From assembly GCF_003610495.1 (NCBI RefSeq), contig NZ_RAPK01000008.1, positions 357,296 through 421,295 of the forward strand: a DNA stretch of 64,000 nt, written 5' to 3'. Below, piece by piece: positions 6,833-15,212 of this stretch. The translations under genes and the position numbers were made by a program. Origin of the DNA: Sinobaca qinghaiensis. GTDB lineage: Bacteria > Bacillota > Bacilli > Bacillales > Marinococcaceae. The notes beneath the pieces were generated by a model. It saw nothing but the letters and a program-made list of their open reading frames with translations, was not told the DNA's origin and did no database searches. Numbering within the stretch: position 1 is the stretch's first letter; the number at the start of each line of letters is the position of its first letter.

Positions 6833-8131
6833 TCAGGAACAACAGCCGCCTGAAACAGCAATAGTCAAAGGGGATCGAGACGCCGGTTCAGCGGAGCACA
6901 CTCCGGTTTCCGGAAGCTCCAGATGCACTTCTGCGGCTTCCGCTTTGTCGCCTGCAATATATGCAGCAACCGATCTGGCCTGCTCATAGCCTGTCGCCAG
7001 CAGAAATGTAGGAGCCCTTCCATAGCTTTTTGCTCCAATAATATAGACGTTTTCTTCAGGCTGGCGCAGCTCTTTTTCCCCATGGGGCCTGACAGTGCCA
7101 CAGCTGTGTACGTTGGGATCGATTAACGGAGCAAGAGCCGGTACACATTCCAATGCTGCATCTCTGTCCCAGCGCAGCTCTCCCAGGAACTCAAAAGAAG
7201 AGCGCGATCCTGTGTTGCATATAATATAATCAAACGGTTCTGTTTCAGCTGGTACATTGTTTTGTATGCCTGACAGCGTCAGCTGATCCTTTTTCTCGTT
7301 CACCGATTCAATATAAAACGATTCGAACACCTGGATCTTCCCGCTTTCCCAGGCGCTCTTAATGAGACGGCCTAACTTCCCTCTAGCCGGCAGCTGATCC
7401 TGCTCCCCTCCCCCGAGTGCCTCCAATGTGCCAGGCTTCCGGTGAATCCAGGAAATGGTCGTTTCCGGATGACTCTGCTGCACCTCCAGCAGCTCCAGAA
7501 GAGACTGCATGGCAGAGTGTCCACTTCCCACTACAGCTGTGTTTGAATTTATATACACCGATGATTCAGCGTGTTTATTGTTGGGAATTCCGTAAAAAAT
7601 GCGATTCATCCGCTTTTCCGTTAATAAATCACCGCCGGGGATGAGTGAATTAGGACGCTCCCATGTGCCGGTTGCATCAATAACAGTTCCGCTCTCCAGC
7701 ACTTTTCGTTCTCCATCGGCATTCTCTGTTATTATATGAAAAGGTGCTTCTTTCCGGCCTTTTGATTTCATCTTGTCGAATCCTTTTCTGGAAATATGCA
7801 CAACTCTGGTGCCAAAATATATATTCGGCTTCATTTCAGGCAGCTCAGTGAGAGGAAGCAAATACTCGGTCACGATATCTTTTCCGAGCGGCAGCTTTTC
7901 CGGATCCGGAAGCGCCACTTTGTATTTAGTCAATAAACGCCTGGCAGCATTATTCATATTATATTTCCAGGGAGAAAAGAGACGGACGTGGCCATAGTTA
8001 AGAAAATTCGTTCCAGGTCCCATTCCTGCCTCTAAAACTACAAACGCTTCCCCTTTTTCATGCAGTTCTGCGGCGGCGGCCAGTCCCACCGGTCCTCCTC
8101 CAACTATAATGACAGGCAGATCTTTCGTCAT
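6833..8131 (-). CDS. FAD/NAD(P)-dependent oxidoreductase with Cys-Cys C terminus, in an ArsR-controlled unit
   Basis: 432 aa. The N terminus IIVGGGPVGLAAAAELHEKG is a dinucleotide (FAD) fold, and a second nucleotide-binding region AVVGSGHSAMQSL lies near 200. The general layout is that of flavin-containing monooxygenases or thioredoxin reductase-like proteins. The protein ends in GGCCS, and another cysteine lies 20 residues before (GVCS), suggesting a soft-metal or arsenical-binding tail. It lies behind an ArsR gene carrying the ICVCDL motif, and ATATCAA-type palindromes precede both genes. Flavoproteins of this kind occur in arsenic operons (ArsO-like), so oxidation of arsenicals is the best guess. 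The precise substrate is inference. Confidence 0.82.
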   Translation of the reverse strand: MTKDLPVIIVGGGPVGLAAAAELHEKGEAFVVLEAGMGPGTNFLNYGHVRLFSPWKYNMNNAARRLLTKYKVALPDPEKLPLGKDIVTEYLLPLTELPEMKPNIYFGTRVVHISRKGFDKMKSKGRKEAPFHIITENADGERKVLESGTVIDATGTWERPNSLIPGGDLLTEKRMNRIFYGIPNNKHAESSVYINSNTAVVGSGHSAMQSLLELLEVQQSHPETTISWIHRKPGTLEALGGGEQDQLPARGKLGRLIKSAWESGKIQVFESFYIESVNEKKDQLTLSGIQNNVPAETEPFDYIICNTGSRSSFEFLGELRWDRDAALECVPALAPLIDPNVHSCGTVRPHGEKELRQPEENVYIIGAKSYGRAPTFLLATGYEQARSVAAYIAGDKAEAAEVHLELPETGVCSAEPASRSPLTIAVSGGCCS

Positions 8132-8150
8132 AATTGCTCATCCTTTCTTT

Positions 8151-8172
8151 TATATCAATTTTTTTTGATATA
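8151..8172. promoter_or_regulatory. ArsR operator before the flavoprotein gene
   Basis: Perfect inverted repeat TATATCAA (8151-8158) and TTGATATA (8165-8172) separated by six T. The same repeat lies at the arsR promoter. Confidence 0.7.
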
Positions 8173-8183
8173 TAAATCAAAAA

Positions 8184-8510
8184 TTAAGAAGAAGGATAAA
8201 AAATACAGCAGAGCTCCTCTGAGAGAATATTTTTGACTTCTTTTTTATTTAACCGGTAATAGTTCCAGGTGCCGATTTTCTCTTTTTCTATTAATTCCGC
8301 GTCCAAAAGGATTTTCAAATGATAGGACAGCTTGGACTGTGGGAGGTTTACAAGGGTGGTAAGATCGCAGACGCAGATGGAAGGCTTTTGATTCAGTTCG
8401 TACATAATTTGTAAGCGGATATTATCTGCCAGTGCCTTAAATTTTATTTCATAGGAGGTGAAATCCATGGCTTCTGCCGTTGAACCTGTATGAAAGTCTA
8501 TTGACTTCAT
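8184..8510 (-). CDS. arsR: ArsR-family arsenic-type repressor
   Basis: 108 aa winged-helix regulator. KALADNIRLQIMYELNQKPSICVCDLTTLV carries the ICVCDL sequence that, in ArsR proteins such as that of plasmid R773, binds As(III) or Sb(III) through its cysteines. The C terminus adds EELCC. The recognition helix is PQSKLSYHLKILLDAELI. Start at 8510 follows AAGGAGGAAACAAA. Two near-identical ATATCAA palindromes flank the gene, one over the transcription start and one before the flavoprotein, so it probably represses both. Confidence 0.88.
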   Translation of the reverse strand: MKSIDFHTGSTAEAMDFTSYEIKFKALADNIRLQIMYELNQKPSICVCDLTTLVNLPQSKLSYHLKILLDAELIEKEKIGTWNYYRLNKKEVKNILSEELCCIFYPSS

Positions 8511-8525
8511 TTTGTTTCCTCCTTA

Positions 8526-8547
8526 TATATCAATTTTTTTTGATGTA
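8526..8547. promoter_or_regulatory. ArsR operator over the arsR transcription start
   Basis: TATATCAA (8526-8533), six T, TTGATGTA (8540-8547): the same inverted repeat as at 8151-8172 with one arm mismatch. It begins right downstream of the -10 of the arsR promoter. Confidence 0.7.
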
Positions 8548-8552
8548 TAGCT

Positions 8553-8581
8553 AGTATAAAAGAAAACCGCGCAGCTGACAA
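8553..8581 (-). promoter_or_regulatory. Sigma-A promoter of arsR
   Basis: TTGTCA (8581-8576), 17-base spacer, TATACT (8558-8553) on the - strand; each element is one base off the consensus. Confidence 0.7.
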
Positions 8582-8597
8582 GTAACGGCACGTTTTT

Positions 8598-9707
8598 CTA
8601 TTTTAAAAATTCCAGGGCCAGATAAAAGGCAACAATACCTTCTGTCGTTCGGGGATCAATGCCTGTGCATTCTTTGATTTGTTTTAAGCGGTAATGAAGC
8701 GTATTGATATGAATATGCATCATTGCGGACGTTTCTTTTACCGATTGGTTGCACTGCAGATAGACTTCCAGCGTTTCCACCAGTTCCTTTTTACGCTGCA
8801 GCGGCTCGATTACCCGCGTTAAGAACGTATTGCGCGCTTCGTCCGACACGTCGCTCAACACCAGATCGATCGAGAGATCTTCATAAAAAATCAGCAGCTT
8901 TGCTTCCGTCGTCACCTGAAGAGCTTTCTTTGCGTTTTTATAGGCTTCTTCCATTACGATATTGTCCCGGCTGGAGCCAATTCCAATACGAACCAGCCCA
9001 TCATACTGCTTTTCCATTTCTTTGCGGCACGATTCCAGCTTTCCGGGAAGTTCTTTTCGCTGCTGAGGAGTGCTTATTTCAATCATTAATAAAAACAGAT
9101 CCTCTCCCCATCTGACAAAGAAATTCTCTTTACGCGGGAAGCAGGAATGAAAAGCAGAGCGGGTATAGCGTTCTGCCTGGGCGGGCTGGTTTTTTGGTTC
9201 TTTTGCTTCTACAAGACAGCATACGTATGGCCGGTCCAGCGGTATCCCTAGTCTCATTCCATGATTCATTAATTCCTGGTCCACACTTTCTGAACGGATC
9301 CATTCATTAAAAAACACTTCAACACTCCGGTCCTGCCACTTTTGTTCTTCAAGCAGAAATGCTTCATGTATCATCAGTTCTGTCAGGCGTCTTGTAAGTT
9401 CAGCAAATGCCTCTACTTTTTCCGGAGCACCGGTAATTCCTATGATGCCGACAACACTTCCATGGTTGATCAGCGGCATTGTAATTCCCTGCTTTACTCC
9501 TTTTAATGTTCCTATATTTGAATCATCAATATACAGCTTTTGCTTTGTCCGCAGCACAAGCTGGGCACCCTCATGGAGAGTCCCCTTTCGGCTTGGGTCT
9601 GTAGAAGCAATAATGGTGCTCGTATCATCAATGAAAATAACATCTTCCTTAATAACCCGCTTTACTTCTTCTACAATATTTTCTGCCAGTGCTGTATTCA
9701 CATTCAC
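8598..9707 (-). CDS. Sugar-diacid-type regulator (CdaR/PucR family)
   Basis: About 369 aa. The N-terminal third is a putative sugar-diacid recognition domain (ENIVEEVKRVIKEDVIFIDDTSTIIASTDPSRKGTLHEGA). The middle is a GGDEF-like part, and the end is a PucR-type helix-turn-helix (SVKETSAMMHIHINTLHYRLKQIKECTGIDP). A GTG at 9716 is also in frame, but the GTG at 9707 has GAGGTGG five bases before it and is preferred. It lies 25 bases after glcF in the same operon, so it probably responds to glycolate or a related hydroxy-acid and controls glcDF. This CdaR is unrelated to the c-di-AMP regulator CdaR elsewhere in the window. Confidence 0.85.
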   Translation of the reverse strand: MNVNTALAENIVEEVKRVIKEDVIFIDDTSTIIASTDPSRKGTLHEGAQLVLRTKQKLYIDDSNIGTLKGVKQGITMPLINHGSVVGIIGITGAPEKVEAFAELTRRLTELMIHEAFLLEEQKWQDRSVEVFFNEWIRSESVDQELMNHGMRLGIPLDRPYVCCLVEAKEPKNQPAQAERYTRSAFHSCFPRKENFFVRWGEDLFLLMIEISTPQQRKELPGKLESCRKEMEKQYDGLVRIGIGSSRDNIVMEEAYKNAKKALQVTTEAKLLIFYEDLSIDLVLSDVSDEARNTFLTRVIEPLQRKKELVETLEVYLQCNQSVKETSAMMHIHINTLHYRLKQIKECTGIDPRTTEGIVAFYLALEFLK

Positions 9708-9732
9708 ATTAGCCACCTCGTTCTATGTCCCC

Positions 9733-11076
9733 TTATACAGAAGATACTTCTTTTTCTTCGTATTCCACTGCTTCCAAAAGCAGATCTGCTAAATGCACGG
9801 CCCGGACCTGGTCTGTCAGTCCTTCTCTCTCTATGCCCAGTTTCATCTGCAGCAGGCAGCCCGGATTGGTGGTAACAATGGTTGCCGCTTTGGCTGCTTT
9901 CGCATTGATCATTTTCGAATCCAGAATTTTCATCGACATTTCAGATTCAACAATATTATAAATACCGGCTGATCCGCAGCAGCGTCCGGCATCTTTCATT
10001 TCTTTGTATTCTGTTCCCTGAATGCTTTGAATCAGCTGTCTCGGCTCAGTCGTTGTATGCATCACGTTTTTGAGATGGCACGAGTCCTGATACGTAATCA
10101 CCTGTGCCGGCAGACGATATCCCCTGCCCGGAAAATCGAGCTCCATCAGTACGGTGGACATGTCCTTCAGCTTTCCGGCAAATGTTTCCGCTCTCTCTGT
10201 CCATTCAGGCTCGTCTTTCAGCAGATGGCCGTAGTCGATTAAAAATGCTCCGCATCCGCCTGCATTCGTTACAATATAATCAACGTTTAATTCTTCAAAT
10301 GCCTCTATATTACGTTTCGCCATTGCTTTTGCTTTTTCCTTCTCGCCGCTGTGACCGTGGAGTGCTCCGCAGCAGGCCTGACTTTCCGGAATCACAATAT
10401 CGCATCCCGCTTTTTGCAGGAGCTTTGCTGTTGCGTCATTTGTGCTCATGAACATCGTATCCATCAAACATCCGGAAAAGAACGCCACACGCTTTTGTGG
10501 ATTTTCTGTGTGATAATGCACCGGACGGTTTTTCATGTCGCGCATTTTCGGAACCTGCGGAAGCACTTTTTCCATTGTTCCCATTGGTTCCGGCAGTCTA
10601 TTCAGCAGTTTCGTTTTCCGGACCGCTTTCTGCAGTCCCGTACGCTGGTATAAGCCAAGGAAGCCTACCGCCATTCTCATCCGGTTCTGGTGGGGAAACA
10701 GCTCATAGAACACTCCGTGGCGTATCACTTTTTCAGGGAAACTGTGTGTTTTGTTCTGGTTCACTACGTCCCGTACTTCTTCCAGGAGATGACCGTATTT
10801 AACTCCGGAAGGACAGACAGGTTCACAGGCACGGCATCCAAGACATTGATTTAAAGATTCTTCTACTTTTTCATCAGGCTCTATCAGGCCGTCAGCGACC
10901 CCTTTCATGAGCGCAATTCTCCCTCGCGGGGACTGGGATTCCTGAAATCCGGATTCTTCATACGTAGGGCAGGAAGGCAGACAGAAGCCGCACCGCATAC
11001 AGTTCAGCATTTCATCCTGGTCCATCCGGTTCTGCCAGTCGATAATCATTTCCTGTTTTTTCGATTCCGTACTCAT
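9733..11076 (-). CDS. glcF: Glycolate oxidase iron-sulfur subunit GlcF
   Basis: 447 aa. Two 4Fe-4S motifs occur at C26-x2-C29-x2-C32-x3-C36 and C78-x2-C81-x2-C84-x3-C88. Two later cysteine-rich CCG domains follow (ACCGALHGHSG and SCHLKN...CCGSAG). GlcF carries electrons from the GlcD flavoprotein to the membrane quinone pool during oxidation of glycolate (or D-lactate and similar 2-hydroxyacids). The start has AAAGGAGGTGA and overlaps the glcD stop by four bases, which implies translational coupling. Confidence 0.92.
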   Translation of the reverse strand: MSTESKKQEMIIDWQNRMDQDEMLNCMRCGFCLPSCPTYEESGFQESQSPRGRIALMKGVADGLIEPDEKVEESLNQCLGCRACEPVCPSGVKYGHLLEEVRDVVNQNKTHSFPEKVIRHGVFYELFPHQNRMRMAVGFLGLYQRTGLQKAVRKTKLLNRLPEPMGTMEKVLPQVPKMRDMKNRPVHYHTENPQKRVAFFSGCLMDTMFMSTNDATAKLLQKAGCDIVIPESQACCGALHGHSGEKEKAKAMAKRNIEAFEELNVDYIVTNAGGCGAFLIDYGHLLKDEPEWTERAETFAGKLKDMSTVLMELDFPGRGYRLPAQVITYQDSCHLKNVMHTTTEPRQLIQSIQGTEYKEMKDAGRCCGSAGIYNIVESEMSMKILDSKMINAKAAKAATIVTTNPGCLLQMKLGIEREGLTDQVRAVHLADLLLEAVEYEEKEVSSV

Positions 11077-12479
11077 GAAGTCACCTCCTTTGGCTTTACT
11101 TCTCCGAATATTTTCTTAGGATTCATAATATTTTTAGGGTCAAGGCCCGTTTTGACCGCCTGCATGGCGGCAATCCCCTCCTGGCCGAGCTTCAGGTGAA
11201 GATACGGTGCCTTCATTTCGCCTACGCCATGCTCGCCGGTAATGGTGCCCCCCATATCAATCGACGTTTGAAAAATATCAGCGAAAGCTTTTTCCACGCG
11301 TTCCATTTCTTCTTTATCGCGCGCATCCGTCAGACAGGTAGGGTGCAGGTTGCCATCACCGGCATGGCCGAATGTACAGATTGTCACCTGGTATTTTTCT
11401 GCAATCTCATTGATCGCCTTTACCATTGGAGCTACCATCGACCGGGGTACGGTCGCGTCTTCGAGAATAGTCGTCGGCCGCAGGCGGGCCAAAGCGGCAA
11501 GTGCTGATCTTCTAGCCGTGCGAAGCCCTTCCGCTTCTTCTTCAGTCGCTGCTGCCTGAACCGATACCGCCTTATTTTCTTTGCAGACCGCCGTGATTTT
11601 TTCAATATCCGAAGCCACTACCGCTTCTGGTCCATCCTGCTCAATTAATAAAATCGCGCTTGCTTCTGTCGGCAGGCCGACGTGGGCAAAGTCCTCCACG
11701 ACCCGGATCGTTCCCTGATCGAGAAATTCCAGCGTAGCCGGGATAATTTTATTGGAAATAATAGCCGATACCGAATCGGCTGCAGCTTGAATATCATCAT
11801 ACACCGCAAGCACCGTCTGTTTTGTTTCCGGAATGGGAATCAGCTTTAAAATCACTTCCGTTACAATGCCAAGTGTACCTTCTGCCCCAACAAATAGGCT
11901 TTTTAAGTCATATCCTGCTACATCCTTAGTCAGCTTCCCGCCAAGATGAATGATATCTCCATTAGCCACTACAACGGTCATGCCAAGCACATAGTCTTTC
12001 GTCACTCCGTACTTCAAGCCGCGCAGCCCTCCGGAATTTTCACTCACGTTGCCGCCGATAGTGGAAATTTTCATAGAGCTTGGATCCGGTGGATAGAACA
12101 GCCCTCTTGCCTCAACGGCGTGAATCATATCCAGCGTGATTACACCTGGTTCTACGGTGACAGTTAAATTATCCTCATCGATTTCCTTAATACGGTTTAA
12201 GTGCTTAAAAAGCAGGACAATCCCCCCTGAAGTCGGACACGTGCCGGCAGACAAATTGGTACCCGAACCTCTCGGGACAATCGGGATTTCCTTTTCGCTG
12301 CAGACTTTAACAACAGACGCTATCTCTTCTGTATTTCTTGGTGCAATGACTCCATCCGGCATCGACTGAAATTCCGGGGTGCCGTCATAAGAATACGTAA
12401 GCATCTCTGAAGGTGAATCAAAAAAGTTATCTACCCCTACGATTTCCGTAAATCGTTGTTTTGTATTTTCATCCAGCAT
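11073..12479 (-). CDS. glcD: FAD-linked glycolate/2-hydroxyacid oxidase subunit GlcD
   Basis: 468 aa. FAD-binding type 4 domain (about 35-215) with PRGSGTNLSAG and the GGNVSENSGGLRGLKYGVTKDYV segment; C-terminal FAD-oxidase domain with GHAGDGNLHPT and GEHGVG, whose histidines bind metal and substrate. The family oxidises glycolate, D-lactate or related acids. Subunits GlcE and GlcG are absent, as in other Bacillaceae units with D and F only. First gene of glcD-glcF-regulator. Ribosome binding site GAAAGGGTGG. A cre-like site lies about 85 bases upstream. Confidence 0.92.
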   Translation of the reverse strand: MLDENTKQRFTEIVGVDNFFDSPSEMLTYSYDGTPEFQSMPDGVIAPRNTEEIASVVKVCSEKEIPIVPRGSGTNLSAGTCPTSGGIVLLFKHLNRIKEIDEDNLTVTVEPGVITLDMIHAVEARGLFYPPDPSSMKISTIGGNVSENSGGLRGLKYGVTKDYVLGMTVVVANGDIIHLGGKLTKDVAGYDLKSLFVGAEGTLGIVTEVILKLIPIPETKQTVLAVYDDIQAAADSVSAIISNKIIPATLEFLDQGTIRVVEDFAHVGLPTEASAILLIEQDGPEAVVASDIEKITAVCKENKAVSVQAAATEEEAEGLRTARRSALAALARLRPTTILEDATVPRSMVAPMVKAINEIAEKYQVTICTFGHAGDGNLHPTCLTDARDKEEMERVEKAFADIFQTSIDMGGTITGEHGVGEMKAPYLHLKLGQEGIAAMQAVKTGLDPKNIMNPKKIFGEVKPKEVTS

Positions 12480-12558
12480 ACTGTTTCCACCCTTTCACCG
12501 CTCGTTTCCTTTATCCTAATACGATCAGCCGTGAATAGATATAGACAAACATACAAAA

Positions 12559-12572
12559 ATAAAGCGTTTACA
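12559..12572. promoter_or_regulatory. Cre-like (CcpA) site upstream of glcD
   Basis: On the - strand TGTAAACGCTTTAT, which fits TGWAANCGNTNWCA except the last two bases. A closely similar CG-centred site lies in the promoter of the HisD-like gene at 13812-13825. Confidence 0.45.
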
Positions 12573-12600
12573 TTTATTATTTTATATTATCATACAAAAC

Positions 12601-12635
12601 AAACATAAATAAAACCTTTCCATAGGGGAAAGGTT
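12601..12635 (-). terminator. Rho-independent terminator of the lacI-type gene
   Basis: On the - strand AACCTTTCC pairs with GGAAAGGTT across a five-base loop, followed by TTTATTT. The stem overlaps the stop region of the gene. Confidence 0.75.
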
Positions 12636-13632
12636 ATCGTTTCGGGCCTGTGGTGTTGCGGATAATCAGCGTTGGCTGAAGAGTGAGTGCCATTTCTTTT
12701 ATCTGCTTTTCTTCTTCCATCATATAAATAAGATGTTCGATCGCATAAAGCCCCATCGGTTTTTTTGATTCGTGCGTTATCGTCGTCATTTGAATGCCGG
12801 CATGGGCCGTAATATCAATGTTATCCATGCCGCAGATGCTGAAATTATCCGGGATCGTATATCCCATTTTCATCAAATAATTCTGGCAGAAAAGCGCCAT
12901 CGAATCGGTAGCAGCAAAAATAGCGGTTGGTTTATTATCCAACAGCAGCAGGCTGTCGACCGCTTCCCTCACCGATGCTTCTGTCGTATCGGTTTCTTTA
13001 ATCCATTCCGGATCGACCTGATGATTGGTTGCCTGCATGGCTTTTTTATACCCTTCCAGCCGCCCCTGAAATGTGGAAGCAAAGGTTCTGCCCCCGATCC
13101 AGGCAATTTTTGTATGACCGAGTTTCAGCAGGTGGTTGGCAGCCAGTATACCAGCCTTTTCATTATCTGTTTCTACGAAATTACCTCCGGCCTGATGCCG
13201 CCTGTTAAACATCACAAACGGAACACCTGAGGCCTCCAGTTCTTTATAGATTGGATCCTCAAAAAAAATAGAAGATAAAATAATGCCGTCTACCTGCTGC
13301 TTTAACACTTCTTCATAAACGGAGAGATTGTCTCCCTGATCTTCAAAATACACTAACGTATGGTAGCCCTGCTGTTTTGCATATTCAACAATTTCCATTG
13401 TGGTATCAACAAAAAATGGATTATGTAAATGACCCGTAATGAGAGCGATAGATTTCGTTTTCCGCTGCTTCAGGCTTCGGGCAATTAAGTTTGGACGATA
13501 ATTCAGCGATTTCATTGCTTTTTGCACATTGGCTACTGTTTCCGGATTTACTTTCGATGGATCATTCAGTACGCGTGATACCGTAGACTGTGAAACACCG
13601 GCTGTTTTTGCTACATCTTTGGAAGAAGCCAT
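12634..13632 (-). CDS. LacI-family transcriptional repressor
   Basis: 332 aa, typical length. The N-terminal helix-turn-helix SSKDVAKTAGVSQSTVSRVLNDPSKV is followed by the hinge YRPNLIARSLKQ and a periplasmic-binding-protein-like effector domain (about 60-330). The ribosome binding site is weak (GGGGTATG). The gene is divergent from the HisD-like dehydrogenase. Two CG-centred palindromes of the form TGAATAC/GTATTCA lie one near its own start and one at the predicted transcription start of the dehydrogenase gene. It is therefore most likely the local repressor of that gene and of itself, induced by the substrate or a derivative. Confidence 0.92.
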   Translation of the reverse strand: MASSKDVAKTAGVSQSTVSRVLNDPSKVNPETVANVQKAMKSLNYRPNLIARSLKQRKTKSIALITGHLHNPFFVDTTMEIVEYAKQQGYHTLVYFEDQGDNLSVYEEVLKQQVDGIILSSIFFEDPIYKELEASGVPFVMFNRRHQAGGNFVETDNEKAGILAANHLLKLGHTKIAWIGGRTFASTFQGRLEGYKKAMQATNHQVDPEWIKETDTTEASVREAVDSLLLLDNKPTAIFAATDSMALFCQNYLMKMGYTIPDNFSICGMDNIDITAHAGIQMTTITHESKKPMGLYAIEHLIYMMEEEKQIKEMALTLQPTLIIRNTTGPKR

Positions 13633-13655
13633 TTTGCATACCCCGCTCTGTTTGA

Positions 13656-13669
13656 TTAATACGTATTCA
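13656..13669. promoter_or_regulatory. Candidate operator of the LacI-type repressor (autoregulation site)
   Basis: TTAATACGTATTCA, a 14-base CG-centred palindrome with one mismatch, 24 bases before the lacI-type start. The right half GTATTCA is identical to that of the site at 13834-13847. Confidence 0.6.
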
Positions 13670-13805
13670 TAAATATATTAAAAGCTCCGTACCAGTTTGT
13701 CAATCTGCAGGCATTCAGAACTAATATACTATACTTCTGCATACTCCTTCCACACAGGCTTTTCACAAAAAAGACGTTTCTCTTTTCTTTTTTATAAAAA
13801 TAGCA

Positions 13806-13834
13806 TTTACATATAAGCGTTTACATTCTATAAT
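13806..13834 (+). promoter_or_regulatory. Sigma-A promoter of the HisD-like gene
   Basis: TTTACA (13806-13811), 17-base spacer, TATAAT (13829-13834). The transcription start should fall near 13841. Confidence 0.75.
13812..13825. promoter_or_regulatory. Cre-like (CcpA) site in the spacer of the HisD-like promoter
   Basis: Reads TGTAAACGCTTATA on the - strand, one base off the cre pattern TGWAANCGNTNWCA. It lies exactly between -35 and -10, where binding would block transcription. Confidence 0.5.
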
Positions 13835-13847
13835 GACTACGTATTCA
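13834..13847. promoter_or_regulatory. Candidate operator of the LacI-type repressor at the HisD-like transcription start
   Basis: TGACTACGTATTCA, a 14-base CG-centred palindrome with one mismatch, spanning the predicted +1. Together with 13656-13669 it gives the consensus TGAATACGTATTCA. Confidence 0.6.
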
Positions 13848-13873
13848 CAATAAACGTAAAGGGCGGGTGGGCT

Positions 13874-15151
13874 ATGGTTACTTATATAAAAGAAGGACAG
13901 TCCGATCAGCAGAAACAGGATGCCAGTTCTAAGGTCGAACAGGCTGTCAGCGGCATTATTAAGGATATTGAGGACAGAGGCGATACTGCAGTTCGGGAGC
14001 TTTCCGAAAAATTTGATAAATGGAGTCCCGAGAGCTTTCTTCTGTCCCCGGAAGATATCCAGACTATTATCGGGGAACTTCCCAAACAAGTGATAGAAGA
14101 CATTCAATTCGCTCAGGAACAGATTCAAAATTTTGCCCGGCATCAGCGCAGTTCTATTCAGGATATTGAAGTGGAAACAAGACCCGGTGTTTTTCTGGGA
14201 CATAAAAATATTCCTGTTAACAGCGTAGGCTGCTACATTCCCGGCGGACGCTATCCAATGGTCGCTTCTTCCCACATGAGCATTCTTACTGCAAAAGTTG
14301 CCGGAGTAAAACGTGTAATTGCCTGCACCCCTCCAAGCAACGGCGAAGTTCCTGCAGCCACGATCGCAGCCATGCACATGGCAGGAGCTGATGAAATTTA
14401 CCTTCTTGGCGGTGTTCAGGCGATGACTGCGATGTCTATTGGTACAGAGAGTATTGAACCGGTTGATATGATAGTCGGCCCCGGAAACGCGTTTGTCGCT
14501 GAAGCGAAACGTCAGCTGTTTGGAAAGGTCGGCATTGATTTACTAGCCGGACCTACAGAAACTCTTGTTATAGCAGACCATACAGCCGATGCTGAAATCG
14601 TTGCTACAGATATACTCGGTCAGGCCGAACATGGACCTACCTCCCCCGGAGCGGTCATCACTACATCGCGTGCTCTGGCTGAATCCCTGGAAGAAGAAAT
14701 TGCGAGACAGCTGCAGACACTTTCCACTGCGGACGTAGCGGAAGTCGCCTGGAGAGATCACGGTTCTATTCTTTTAGTGGAAACGCTGCAGGAGGCTGTA
14801 GTAGAGGCGGATAAACTGGCATATGAACATGTAGAAGTACTGACAGAGCATCCTGATTATTTTCTGCAGAACCTGACCAATTACGGCGGTCTCTTTCTGG
14901 GGCAGGAAACAAATGTCGCTTATGGAGACAAGGTTATCGGAACCAATCACACGCTTCCAACGAAGCAGGCAGCGAAATACACCGGCGGCCTCTGGGTTGG
15001 CAAATTTCTAAAAAACTGCACGTACCAGCGCGTTACGGAAGAAGCCAGTGTCGAAATTGGAAAATACGCGGAGAGGCTTTGTGAGCTGGAAGGATTTATG
15101 GGCCATAAAGAACAGGCCTCGCTTCGGGTAAGGCGCTACGAAAAGAAATAA
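13874..15151 (+). CDS. HisD-superfamily dehydrogenase, probably catabolic (sulfopropanediol dehydrogenase-like)
   Basis: 425 aa, full length for the histidinol dehydrogenase superfamily, a Zn-dependent NAD enzyme that oxidises an alcohol to an acid in two steps. Expected catalytic residues are kept: QAEHGP (Zn ligands), YEHVEV (Glu-His pair), [14 protein letters not shown] and the terminal EGFMGH. No other his genes are near. The gene is divergent from a LacI-type repressor and has a cre-like site, which fits carbon catabolism rather than histidine synthesis. The segments [23 protein letters not shown] look more like the HpsN (2,3-dihydroxypropane-1-sulfonate dehydrogenase) branch than HisD. 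That assignment is from memory of the family and needs a tree. Confidence 0.82.
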   Translation: MVTYIKEGQSDQQKQDASSKVEQAVSGIIKDIEDRGDTAVRELSEKFDKWSPESFLLSPEDIQTIIGELPKQVIEDIQFAQEQIQNFARHQRSSIQDIEVETRPGVFLGHKNIPVNSVGCYIPGGRYPMVASSHMSILTAKVAGVKRVIACTPPSNGEVPAATIAAMHMAGADEIYLLGGVQAMTAMSIGTESIEPVDMIVGPGNAFVAEAKRQLFGKVGIDLLAGPTETLVIADHTADAEIVATDILGQAEHGPTSPGAVITTSRALAESLEEEIARQLQTLSTADVAEVAWRDHGSILLVETLQEAVVEADKLAYEHVEVLTEHPDYFLQNLTNYGGLFLGQETNVAYGDKVIGTNHTLPTKQAAKYTGGLWVGKFLKNCTYQRVTEEASVEIGKYAERLCELEGFMGHKEQASLRVRRYEKK

Positions 15152-15166
15152 TATCTATACAGCAAC

Positions 15167-15200
15167 AAACAAGCAGAGGCCCGGCGCCCCTGCTTGTTTA
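15167..15200. terminator. Rho-independent terminator between convergent genes
   Basis: Stem AACAAGCAG (15168-15176) with CTGCTTGTT (15190-15198); GC-rich loop. Confidence 0.65.
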
Positions 15201-15212
15201 TGTTTCATTTTG

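Noticed and set aside
13763-14377. 204-residue open frame antisense to the HisD-like gene
   Set aside because: It covers the promoter and 5' half of a well-supported gene, and its translation has no recognisable domain.
13874-15151. Plain annotation as histidinol dehydrogenase for histidine synthesis
   Set aside because: No his genes nearby, LacI-type control and cre-like site point to catabolism; kept only as superfamily membership.
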